Shown one piece after another: positions 34,969 to 45,477 of a DNA stretch of 64,000 nt (positions are counted from its first letter, which is position 1; every line of letters begins with the position of its first letter). A program made the position numbers and the translations under genes. Source of the stretch: Dactylorhiza incarnata (Eukaryota; Streptophyta; Magnoliopsida; Asparagales; Orchidaceae); contig JAWHQI010000272.1 in NCBI GenBank assembly GCA_033032865.1, positions 3,658,001 to 3,722,000 on the forward strand, in the 5' to 3' direction. The notes under the pieces were generated by a model. It did not search any database and had not been told where the DNA came from. It saw nothing but the letters and a program-made list of their open reading frames with translations.

Positions 34969-36195
34969 TCAGAATTTATCAAAAGCTAAAATAATAGCGA
35001 GGAGTTCTTTTTCAGTTGTTGTGTAGTTCTCTTGTGCCGAATTGAGTGTTTTGCTAGCGTAGTAGATGGGGTGAAAATTTTTAGCTATTCGTTGTCCTAA
35101 CACCGCACCTACCGCAAAGCTACTTGCATCGCACATAATTTCGAATGGCAAATCCCAGACCGGAGCAATCATAATCGGAGCATTAATTAATTTGGATTTT
35201 ATTAATTCGAAGGAAGCTAAGCATGATTCGTTAAAGTTAAAATGAATATCTTTTTCTAATAGTTGGGTTAGAGGCTTGGTGATTTTAGAAAAGTCCTTAA
35301 TAAAGCGTCGATAAAACCCCGCGTGGCCTAAAAAACTTCTAATCGCTTTAATGTTCGTAGGCGGCGGCAGTTTTTCGATTACCTCGACCTTAGCTTGATC
35401 GACCTCGATTCCCTTAGCAGAAATTTTATGACCTAGAACTAGACCTTCTCGTACCATAAAATAGCACTTTTCCCAATTTAAAACTAGATTTGTTTCTTCG
35501 CAGCGTTGTAAAACTTTTCCTAAATTTTCTAAGCATAAAGCAAAAGAGTCGCCAAAAACTGAGAAGTCGTCCATAAATACCTCCATAATATTTTCTACAT
35601 ATTTATCGAAAATAGCGAGCATGCACCGCTGAAAGGTAGCTGGTGCGTTGCATAAACCGAAAGGCATCCTACGGTAGGCGAAAGTTCTGAAGGGGCAAGT
35701 GAATGTTGTTTTCTCTTGGTCCTCGGGTGCGATAGGGATTTGGAAATATCCCGAAAGACCGTCGAGAAAACAATAAAAACTATGCCCAGATAAGCGCTCC
35801 AAAATTTGATCGATAAAAGGAAGGGGGAAGTGATCTTTACGAGTGGCATCATTTAGCTTGCGGTAATCGATGCACATCCTCCATCCCGTTACCGTCCTAG
35901 TTGGGATTAAATCGTTATTCTCGTTCGCTACTACTGTGATACCACCCTTTTTAGGCACTACCTGAACTGGACTAACCCACTTACTATCAGAAATTGGATA
36001 AATTATCCCCGCATCTAACAACTTAAGAACCTCTCCTTTCACGACCTCTTTCATATTCGGATTAAGACGGCGTTGAGGTTGGATTACAGTTTTAGAATTA
36101 TTTTCAACGAAAATTTTGTGGGTGCAAAAAGAAGGGCTTATGCCAGAAATATTTGATATTTGCCACGCTATAGCTCGGCGATGCTTTTGTAGCAC
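34969..36195 (-). CDS. Reverse transcriptase / RNase H, Athila unit II (open frame)
   Basis: 408 codons open. RT holds WRMCIDYRKLN (106-115), FLDGLSGYFQIP with D145, RRMPFGLCNAPATFQ and FMDD at 207-210. RNase H starts at MCDASSFAVGAVLGQ near residue 350. It ends at TGA in the DKF-stop-PYI context, a stop also present in unit I. Upstream of the Met at 36195 the polyprotein frame shifts near 36250, at a different base from the break in unit I, so the two copies are broken independently there. Confidence 0.92.
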   Translation of the reverse strand: MLQKHRRAIAWQISNISGISPSFCTHKIFVENNSKTVIQPQRRLNPNMKEVVKGEVLKLLDAGIIYPISDSKWVSPVQVVPKKGGITVVANENNDLIPTRTVTGWRMCIDYRKLNDATRKDHFPLPFIDQILERLSGHSFYCFLDGLSGYFQIPIAPEDQEKTTFTCPFRTFAYRRMPFGLCNAPATFQRCMLAIFDKYVENIMEVFMDDFSVFGDSFALCLENLGKVLQRCEETNLVLNWEKCYFMVREGLVLGHKISAKGIEVDQAKVEVIEKLPPPTNIKAIRSFLGHAGFYRRFIKDFSKITKPLTQLLEKDIHFNFNESCLASFELIKSKLINAPIMIAPVWDLPFEIMCDASSFAVGAVLGQRIAKNFHPIYYASKTLNSAQENYTTTEKELLAIILAFDKF

Positions 36196-36337
36196 TTCGA
36201 CCAGTTGATCGTTCTCGGATTGAGAAAGAAACGGCGAGATTATAATGGCAATTTAGAATTGTTCTCCAAAAAAGCGTATTTAAGATGTTCGGGGAGTGGT
36301 TTGAGTTCAAGAGTGGGTGGTTCGTCATAAGAATTTT

Positions 36338-36916
36338 TTAAAACTTTTTTTTTTCAAAAACGAGATTTTCAAAAAAAATTTGTCGAAAAATTGGTGGATT
36401 TTCAAAATTTGTTTGTACGGACATAACCGTGTCTTCAAAATCAGTTGGAGAATTATCAGAAAAGGACGCAGAAAATTCATTTGCAGAAATATTTGAAAGA
36501 AGAAAAGGAGAATCGTCAATTATCTCATCTACGAAAAAACATGAGTCGTCATTTTTTAAAGAGTTTTTCATGGATTCGTTAATAGAAAACGCGACCTCAT
36601 CATCTCCTACCCGAAGAAGAAGTTTCCCGTTACTTACATCGATGACCGCTCGAGAGGTGGCTAAGAAGGGACGACCAAGGATAAGAGGGACGTCGACGTC
36701 CTCCTCAATATCAAGAATGACAAAATCCACCGGGAAGATGAATTTGTCGACCTTCACTAGCACGTCTTCAACGATACCTAACGGATATTTAATTGATCTA
36801 TCGGCTAACTGAATACTCATACGCGTAGGGCTGAGAGTGCCCAATCCTAGCTTCTTAAATAAAGAAAATGGCATCAAGTTGATGCTCGCACCTAAATCCG
36901 CTAACGCGTGTTTCAT
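36338..36916 (-). pseudogene. Aspartic protease and linker, Athila unit II
   Basis: Same protease motifs as unit I (ADLGASINLMPF, LILGRPFLATSRA), but the frame stays open through an acidic linker (VDEIIDDSPFLL) for 192 residues. Upstream, PGSFSIPCVFGN, part of the normal Athila protease N-terminus, is readable in this frame back to about 36990, where it must join Gag through the seven-A run. Confidence 0.85.
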
Positions 36917-36950
36917 GAATAGATTTCCAAAAACGCAAGGAATCGAAAAA

Positions 36951-38777
36951 CTACCCGGATCGTTTATCTTTTTCGGAAGATTTGAATTTTTTTATGACCG
37001 CCGGGCACTCTTTGTTCAACGTTACTTGGGATAAATTTTCTAATTTCCTTTTGTTCGTTAACAAGTCCTTAAGATACTTTGCATACTTCGGCATTTGACT
37101 TATCGCTTCATGAAACGGCAAATTTATGTGGATTTGTTTAAAAATTTCGAGAAAGCGTTGGTATTGATCATCTAACTTATCCTTCCTAAGATTAGCGGGG
37201 TAGGGAGGCGGCGGAAAATCTTTTGTAGAATCAAGAGCAGCACTTTGAAAATGATCTTTTTCTTTTTCAAAAACAACTTCTTCTTTTTCTTTTTCAAAAT
37301 CAGTTTCTTTAATGATGATTTGTTCAGCAGCAGGAGAGGCAAAAACCTCGGGCTCTTCCCTGGTGGTGGGCTCGTGGACTACTTTGCCGCTCCGAAGAGT
37401 GATCGCTTTCGCGTGTTCCCTTGGGTTTGGCTCAGTATTTGAGGGAAGTGTCCCAGGTGGTCTCTCGTAGATGGTCTTAGCTAGTTGGCCGACCGTGGTT
37501 TCGAGATTTTTCATTGATCCTGTTAAATTTCTAATGGTCGCCTCGTTCGAATTTATATATTTCGAAAGCATTTCCTCCAAAGATGGAGGTTTTGGAAAAT
37601 TTTGATTTTGATTTTGTGGCGGTGGTGGAGTGAAATCATGTGGTGGACGTGCGGCATTTGCGGGATTACTCCACGAAAAATTAGGATGGTTACGCCATCC
37701 GGGGTGATACGAATTAGACGCAGCATTAAAACCAGGAGGAGCAGAAAAAGTAGAAAAATTATTAAAATTGTTTTGAGCAGGCCTGGGTATGTTCCCAAGA
37801 TAATCCACCTGCTCGGCAGCAGCAGCATTTGCATGTTCATGTACCTGAATGGCGGAGGCAGCAGTCATCTCCGTTACTTTCTTATTCAGCATCTCTACTT
37901 GAAGCGCCAATTGGGATACAGAGTCCACTTCGTACATACCTGTAGGTTTATTTGGGAGAGACCTAGGCGTATTCCACTGATAGGTGTTCATCGCCATATC
38001 CTCGATAAGCTCAAGAGCGACCTCCGGAGTTTTTCAGTTCAAAGAACCACCGGATTCGGCGTCTATCTTTTGCTTGGTTGCTTGATTTAGCCCATCATAA
38101 AATGTCTGGACCTGTATCCATACAGGCAGAGGATAATGAGGGCAGCATCTCAAAAGTTCCTTGTACCTCTCCCAAGTGTCATAGAGGGTCTCAGAATCGA
38201 TTTGACTAAATGTACAAATATTAGTTCGAAGTTTAGCAGTTTTAGCGGGGGGAAAATACCTAGCAAGAATTTTTTTAGTTAAAGTGTCCCAAGTAGTGAT
38301 TGATCCTCTTGGGAGAGAACTCAACCACTGTTTGGCTTTTGTTCTTAAGGAGAAGGGGAAGAGTCTTATCCTGATCGCATCGTCTGAGACACCATTAATT
38401 TTGAAGGTGTCACAGATCTCAAGGAAACTAGCGATATGCTTGTTCGGATCTTCATCCGGTGTTCCGTCGAACTGCGCATATTGCTGCACCATTTGTATAG
38501 TGTCGGGCTTAAGCTCAAAATTGTTGTTCGCTATTGCAGGTCGAACAATACTGGATTTTGTACCCTCCAAGTTAGGCCGAGCATAATAGGACATGGTCCG
38601 TTGCTGGTCAACTTCTAGATTGGGATCACCCATAATTTTAGAATTACGATCACAATCACCGTTAGAATCCTCAACCGTATCCTGAGAAGTGGAACCTCGG
38701 AATCGTAAATTTCTCCGAAAGGAGCGTTCGATTTCCGGGTCCAAATAAATAAGTAATGATGAATTCGTGTGGGTCAT
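36951..38777 (-). pseudogene. Gag, Athila unit II (one in-frame stop)
   Basis: ATG at 38777 (MTHTNSSLL). The frame runs 609 codons with a single TGA at 38034-38036 (GGSLN-stop-KTPE). The Gag core HIASFLEICDTFKINGVSD, RTKAKQWLSSLP, ARYFPPAKT and YPLPVWIQVQTFYDGL is intact. After the stop come IEDMAMNTYQW, a coiled-coil-like LALQVEMLNKKVTEM, a Pro/Asn-rich stretch and a KE-rich segment. It ends KDKRSG-stop just after the seven-A run (36987-36993). This is the least damaged gag in the array: the LLR-stop of units I and III is absent. Confidence 0.88.
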
Positions 38778-38866
38778 GCACTAGCAAGAAAACGAGAAAA
38801 AAGAAAGAGGGGAAAATAAGATGAAGGAAAACTAAAATGAAATAAAATTGATAATGATTTTTTTTC

Positions 38867-38983
38867 TTTTTAGGCGAATTATATTAGTCCTGGACTTCCC
38901 GAGATCTGCCCGGTGAGGGGTTTGCAATGGTACTAGAGGCTATGATGGGAATTCAAGCCCAAAGCATCCTTTCCAGAATTTAG
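38867..38983 (-). other. Leader block, unit II
   Basis: Copy of the block at 29345-29460, with GTGAGGGGTTTGCAATGG in place of GTGATGGGTTTGCAACGG. Confidence 0.6.
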
Positions 38984-39085
38984 GTGGGATAAAAAAAACG
39001 ATGAAATGGGTTGATTATAATATATAATAATTTTTTGATTTTTGTAGAAGTAATTGCGACGGCGTTTTCTTAATATTGACAAAAG

Positions 39086-39103
39086 TCCCCGGCAACGGCG
39101 CCA
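39086..39103 (-). other. Primer binding site, tRNA-Asp, unit II
   Basis: TCCCCGGCAACGGCGCCA on the plus strand, six bases from LTR C. Confidence 0.9.
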
Positions 39104-39109
39104 AAAACT

Positions 39110-41014
39110 TGGTGATTTGAATTGACTATCAACCCGAAGAGGCAAGTGTACCTATCGAATTGTAGTACCAAGGTCGTGTTTAAAACACGGGGCTGTCAAG
39201 TATTACTACTCACGCTTCCAACTATTATCCTACAGTACGATTGTTGGGTGATTTTGAGAATTTCTAAATTAAACTACGAGATTACTTAAACGGAAATTCA
39301 GAAGAGAAAACTAGCGTTCGATCAAAGAATCACCATGAAAAGAGACGAGAGAGAAATAAAATTTAGTTCTACGATTGCAAAATAATTCTCGACCGTGACG
39401 GTTCCGGAAATGAGAGATAGTCTCGCTAGAGCACTAAACCTCCTAACTTAAAGACGGTTTAATCGGAATCTCTTCACAAATCAAACAGGTCTAAAGTCGC
39501 ATTATCGAAGTAAACCGCACTATTGGATTTGACTCCAATCCGGAGGATTTACATCATCCTATCTCTAGGGGTGCGTGCAACTCCTTCCTTCTTTGAGCGA
39601 TCATTCAAATCAATGAGTCTCTCGACTACTATGAAACGAGATCAAGGGCCTACTACCGTATACCGAAAATACGGAGTCGACGCAAAATATTTCAAAGAGG
39701 GATCGAGAATAATTTAAACAAAAGCAAAACTAAGACATAAAAAAAACTCTCATCTCAATTCATGGATCATCGTGATCGAACGCTAATGAGAATTAGCTAT
39801 TCATAATCGAAAGAGAAACGACAATATTGGAGAAAGAAAACATTTTCATTGATAGATAGAAGAGAAGTACAATAAGAAAATTACAAGGACAATAATATTA
39901 TACTAAAAAAAGATTACAATAATCTAAAAACAAGAACAACAAAGAGAACTTTCAAAGGCTTACACAAGATCACTACTAGCACTATAATTCCTCTCCACTT
40001 CCAACCCCCCAAATGCTTGGGCCAAGGGGTCCTTTTATAGATGAGGGGGAAGGTTCTAGATGAGATTTATGAGGGAGAGAGAAGGGAAATGCATGGATGG
40101 AAGAATGCATGCATGGGTTTAAATGAGGAGGAGAGAGGTGGCCAAATGCAATGTTTTCTATTTAAGAAGTAAATAAAATAAAATAGAAAATAGAAAATAG
40201 AAGAAGGGGAGATGAATAAGAAATAAAGAGGAGAGAAGAAATTAAAAAAAAAGAGAGAGAGAGGAGATGAGAGAGTGGATCGGCCAATGCATGAATGGGA
40301 GCATGCAAAGGTGGCTGTATAAAATGGAGGTGGCGTGAGTCATGAATGTGGGCAGCCATATTAAATGGAGATGAATATGAATTGCATGGAATGAGGAGGT
40401 AATTACGTGAGTGGTGATTGCATGGAACAAAAATGGCCACGTGCATATTTTATGATGATGATGTGGCAGTCCAACATAAGTGGCGTCTTATTTGTATGAA
40501 TTTCACTTGGGTTTGCATGGTGGGTTGATGAAAAGATTTCAGGTGGCTGCATGCATGAAATAAATGACTACGATGGCGTTGTGCGCTTGGAAGATGGTGC
40601 GGCGAAGCGATGCGGCATCATTATTGACGGCGCGACGATGGCGGTGATGGTGGCGGTGAGCAACATCAAACCTACAAGATAAAATAAAAACAAAACAATA
40701 AATTAGTTTAAAAATATAATAACACAACAAAAATATCATAACATAATACCTAAAATATAATACTTAAATTATATCATAACATAATCGAAACATAAAATAA
40801 AAATTAACCGAAACATGAAACATCAAAAACACACAAACAAACATGCAAACACATAACAATAAATTAAAAATAACACCCAAACATAACATACAAATATTAA
40901 CTCATATTATAAATTATTGAATTATATCCAATAAAATAGATAAAATTAATACTAAAAAATTAGGAAAACTTAAACTAAACTAAGCTAAAAAGCGATGACT
41001 AAAACAAGTCATCA
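39110..41014 (-). repeat. LTR C (shared by Athila units II and III)
   Basis: 1905 bp. It carries the same alleles as LTRs B and D at the sites that mark LTR A. PBS on its left, PPT on its right, no target duplication. TATA box at 40033-40040. Confidence 0.92.
40033..40040 (-). promoter_or_regulatory. TATA box, LTR C
   Basis: CTATAAAA on the minus strand, conserved in all four LTRs. Confidence 0.55.
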
Positions 41015-41055
41015 AAATCCCCCATGCTTAAGAATTTGCTTGCCCACAAGCAAAT
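41015..41055 (-). other. Polypurine tract and hairpin, unit III
   Basis: PPT at 41015-41029; stem 41034-41042 with 41047-41055. The loop is CCCA here instead of CCCT; the stem is unchanged. Confidence 0.85.
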
Positions 41056-42950
41056 GAAATTAAAAACTAGGGAAGAGAAATAAAAGCAAGATAACAAACT
41101 TTAGGTTTCAAAAATAAGAAAACCAAAATATAGAAAATTAAACTATCCTAATTTCTATGTTAACAACTAGGGGGGTGAGAAGTCCACAATAGAAAACTTG
41201 AAAAAGGAGACCTAAAAATATCATTAAAACATAAAGCAGAATTACGTTTTTTCTAAATTCCTAAAACAAGGCATCCAAAATTTAGGAGAATAAGAAAAAC
41301 AAAAGTAGAGATTCTAAATAAACGGCGCATTGAACGAATTATTAGGTTGCTAGAATAACGATTACCATGAAATCATCTCAAGATAATCTCCAAAGAAATC
41401 CATCAATGATGGTGGACATAGGCTTGTCCGTTCACACTCTCTCCACTACGCGGGTTTGTGTCACGTTCTAAAGATCAAAAGGGCTTAATAGGCGTAAATA
41501 CTTGGTTTAGGTAAATGATTAGGAATTGGAATTTAAGGGTAGAAACGATGGCTAACACACTAAACCAAGGGTGAGCTTTAAATAAACATAAAATTACAAG
41601 AATGAGAAATGACAAGTATGTCATTTCCTCCAATTCGAACTATAGGAAAACAAACACAAAGCCATAGAATTTTCCTTTTCATACTTGGCCAAAAACAACT
41701 TTTTTTTTATTTCATTTTCATTTTTTTCTTCTTTGATAATCATTTTTTTTTATTTCCATTACACAAAAGAGAAATCCAAATGCGAACTAAAGATTTCCTT
41801 TTCATTTTTCAAAAATACTTCCCATCACAATAATGATATTTAAATAAAGCTCAAAGTCTAGTGTGAAATAGGAAGGGCCTTTTGGCTTTGGTGAAAATTG
41901 AAAGGTGGAGCTAAACAAAGAAAAAGGGAAAAGGCCCAAAATTGTTTTAGCAAGGGTAAAATTTTCGGTGGGCAAAAAGGCTCAAACGGGTCAAAAAGAA
42001 TGGCCTGAATCATTTCTAAAGATCGTGAACAAACAACGCAAATGCTTCGAGAGTCGCTAAAGACAAGTTCTAGACACCAAGAAAGCATTACCCTAAAATG
42101 AAAAAGCGATAACGTTAACTAGCAACCGTTCATACGCAACAAAACCGAATAAAAAGAAATACTACACTTTGCTAACTTAAGAAAATGAAAAATGGATGCC
42201 TATATTTAAGAAGTAGAAAATAGTAAAACTAAACTATGTTAGAATAATAATTCTAGAAAACCGATTCAAGAAACTCTACTTAGAACTAAAGAACCGCATG
42301 GGCATACACACCACTAGAAGAAACATAAAAATAAAGATAGACAATAATTTTTGATTTTGATTTTCAAATAGATACTAAATTTTTTTTGGATTTTGGATTT
42401 TTTTGATTTTTTGGGTTTGTTAGTTTTCTAGTTTTTTTTTTGGATTTTTTTAATAAATCTAAAGAAAAAGATAGTACTATTAAGAGACTTAAGAACTCAA
42501 CCCTCCCCCATGCTTAGATCTTTCATTGCCCTCAATGAAAAAGAAAAGAAAAAAAAACGAGAAAGAGAAGGAGAAGAGGAGGATGAAGACGGAAATGCAG
42601 TAAAGTAAAGTAAAAATAAAAAGAGCAGGACTTCCCCGGGTTATTGAGGCCGAAAGGCGGATGTCGCTCCCCCATGCTTGCGCTTTAATTTACTTTATCA
42701 TCAACAGGCTTGGCTCGATCATTCTTGAAATCAACAACGTTGGAGCGGCGATCACGAACTTGCGCTTGCTTGGCCACCGGGAGGAAAAGCAAAAACAAAA
42801 TAAAAGCAGAAAAAGGAGACTTTGGCAAACTCCAAAGAATGTTCATTATTACAGCAATAGAAATTATTCAAATAAAAAAAAGTCTTATCATAAATTGTCC
42901 ATAATAAAAGAGAGTTTCAAAAAAAAGAAAAAAGAAAGAAACATTAAGAG
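41056..42950 (-). other. 3' untranslated region, Athila unit III
   Basis: Matches units I and II, including the internal PPT-like hairpin at 42503-42540 (stem 42521-42528 and 42533-42540). No supported gene. Confidence 0.6.
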
Positions 42951-43386
42951 ATAAAAGAATGACGCTCCACAGCCGGAGAAACAGAATCATTCGAAAAACA
43001 CAACTTCAGACGATGGCCATTTACTTTAAAATCACCCTTATCCGGGTGCGAGAGAAGCACAGTGCCATAAGGAAAAACCTGTTTGACCGTAAAAGGTCCA
43101 GACCAACGAGATTTAAGTTTGCCAGGAAAAAGACGTAAGCGCGAGTTAAAAAGAAGAACCTGATCGCCTGGTTTAAACGTTTTAGGGTGGCGCAGGTTCT
43201 TATCGTGATAGAATTTCGTACGTTCTTTATAGAGCTTATTATTTTCATAGGTAAACGCTCGCCACTCTTCGAGTTCATTTAGTTGATTTTTTTTATGCTC
43301 GCCGACTGAGTGTGGATCAAAATTAAAAAATTTCAGCGCCCAATACGCGCGGTGTTCTACTTCAACCGGAAGATGACACGATTTTC
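42951..43386 (-). pseudogene. Integrase C-terminal remnant, Athila unit III
   Basis: Only the end of integrase remains: [17 protein letters not shown], the [20 protein letters not shown] stretch and the GPF/Y module. It is fused at 43384-43386 to gag by a 3.16 kb deletion, so HHCC and the catalytic core are gone. The fused frame reads only a few residues past the join before a stop. Confidence 0.88.
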
Positions 43387-45146
43387 AATGTTACTTGGGA
43401 TAAATTTTCTAATTTCCTTTTGTTCCTTTACAAGTCCTTAAGATACTTTGCATACTTCGGCATTTGACTTATCGCTTCATGAAACGGCAAATTTATGTGG
43501 ATTTGTTTAAAAATTTCGAGAAAGCGTTGGTATTGATCATCTAACTTATCCTTCCTAAGATTAGCGGGGTAGGGAGGCGGCGGAAAATCTTTTGTAGAAT
43601 CAAGAGCAGCACTTTGAAAATGATCTTTTTCTTTTTCAAAAACAACTTCTTCTTTTTCTTTTTCAAAATCAGTTTCTTTAATGATGATTTGTTCAGCAGC
43701 AGGAGAGGCAAAAACCTCGGGCTCTTCCCTGGTGGTGGGCTCGTGGACTACTTTGCCGCTCTAAAGAGTGATCGCTTTCGCGTGTTCCCTTGGGTTTGGC
43801 TCAGTATTTGAGGGAAGAGTCCCAGGTGGTCTCTCGTAGATGGCCTTAGCTAGTTGGCCGACCGTGGTTTCGAGATTTTTCATTGATCCTGTTAAATTTC
43901 TAATGGTCGCCTCGTTCGAATTTATATATTTCGAAAGCATTTCCTCCAAAGATGGAGGTTTTGGAAAATTTTGATTTTGATTTTGTGGCGGTGGTGGAGT
44001 GAAATCATGTGGTGGACGTGCGGCATTTGCGGGATTACTCCACGAAAAATTAGGATGGTTACGCCATCCGGGGTGATACGAATTAGACGCAGCATTAAAA
44101 CCAGGAGGAGTAGAAAAAGCAGAAAAATTATTAAAATTGTTTTGAGCAGGCCTGGGTATGTTCCCAAGATAATCCACCTGCTCGGCAGCAGCAGCATTTG
44201 CATGTTCATGTACCTGAATGGCGGAGGCAGCAGTCATCTCCGTTACTTTCTTGTTCAGCATCTCTACTTGAAGCGCCAGTTGGGATACAGAGTCCACTTC
44301 GTACATACCTGCAGGTTTATTTGGGAGAGACCTAGGCGTATTCCACTGATAGGTGTTCATCGCCATATCCTCGATAAGCTCAAGAGCGCCCTCCGGAGAT
44401 TTTCAGTTCAAAGAACCACCGGATTCGGCGTCTATAATTTGCTTGGTTGCTTGATTTAGCCTATCATAAAATGTCTGGACCTGTATCCATACAGGCAGAG
44501 CATAATGAGGGCATCATCTCAAAAGTTCCTTGTACCTCTCCCAAGTGTCATAGAGGGTCTCAGAATCGATTTGACTAAATGTACAAATATTAGTTCGAAG
44601 TTTAGCAGTTTTAGCGGGGGGAAAATACCTAGCAAGAAATTTTTCAGTTAAAGTGTCCCAAGTAGTGATTGATCCTCTTGGGAGAGAACTCAACCACTGT
44701 TTGGCTTTTGTTCTTAAGGAGAAGGGGAAGAGTCTTAGCTTGATCGCATCGTCTGAGACACCATTAATTTTGAAGGTGTCACAGATCTCAAGGAAACTAG
44801 CGATATGCATGTTCGGATCTTCATCCGGTGATCCGTCGAACAGCGCATATTGCTGCACCATTTGTATAGTGTCGGGCTTAAGCTCAAAATTGTTGTTCGC
44901 TATTGCAGGTCGAACAATACTGGATTTTGTACCCTCCAAGTTAGGCCGAGCATAATAGGACATGGTCCGTTGCTGGTCAACTTCTAGATTGGGATCACCC
45001 ATAATTTCAGAATTACGATCACAATCACCGTTAGAATCCTCAACCGTATCCTGAGAAGTGGAACCTCGGAATCGTAAATTTCTCCGAAAGGAGCGTTCGA
45101 TTTCCGGGTCCAAATAAATAAGTAACGATGAATTCGTGTGGGTCAT
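43387..45146 (-). pseudogene. Gag, Athila unit III (C-terminally deleted)
   Basis: ATG at 45146. Same Gag core as unit II. Stops: TGA at about 44514 (LLR-stop, shared with unit I), TGA at about 44403 (SLN-stop, all units) and TAG at about 43762 (AKAITL-stop, private). The end of Gag, all of protease, RT and RNase H, and most of integrase are deleted at the 43386 join. Confidence 0.88.
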
Positions 45147-45236
45147 GCACTAGCAAGAAAACGAGAAAAAAGAAAGAGGGGAAAATAAGATGAAGGAAAA
45201 CTAAAATGAAATAAAATTGATAATGATTTTTTTTCT

Positions 45237-45352
45237 TTTTAGGCAAATTATATTAGTCCTGGACTTCCCGAGATCTGCCCGGTGATGGGTTTGCAACGAT
45301 ACTAGAGGCTATGATGGGAATTCAAGCCCAAAGCATCCTTTCCAGAATTTAG
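45237..45352 (-). other. Leader block, unit III
   Basis: Third Athila copy of the block shared with 8086-8195; one private change, GCAACGATAC. Confidence 0.6.
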
Positions 45353-45453
45353 GTGGGATAAAAAAACGATGAAATGGGTTGATTATAATATATAATAATT
45401 TTTTGATTTTTGTAGAAGTAATTGCGACGGCGTTTTCTTAATATTGACAAAAG

Positions 45454-45471
45454 TCCCCGGCAACGGCGCCA
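45454..45471 (-). other. Primer binding site, tRNA-Asp, unit III
   Basis: TCCCCGGCAACGGCGCCA on the plus strand, six bases from LTR D. Confidence 0.9.
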
Positions 45472-45477
45472 AAAACT

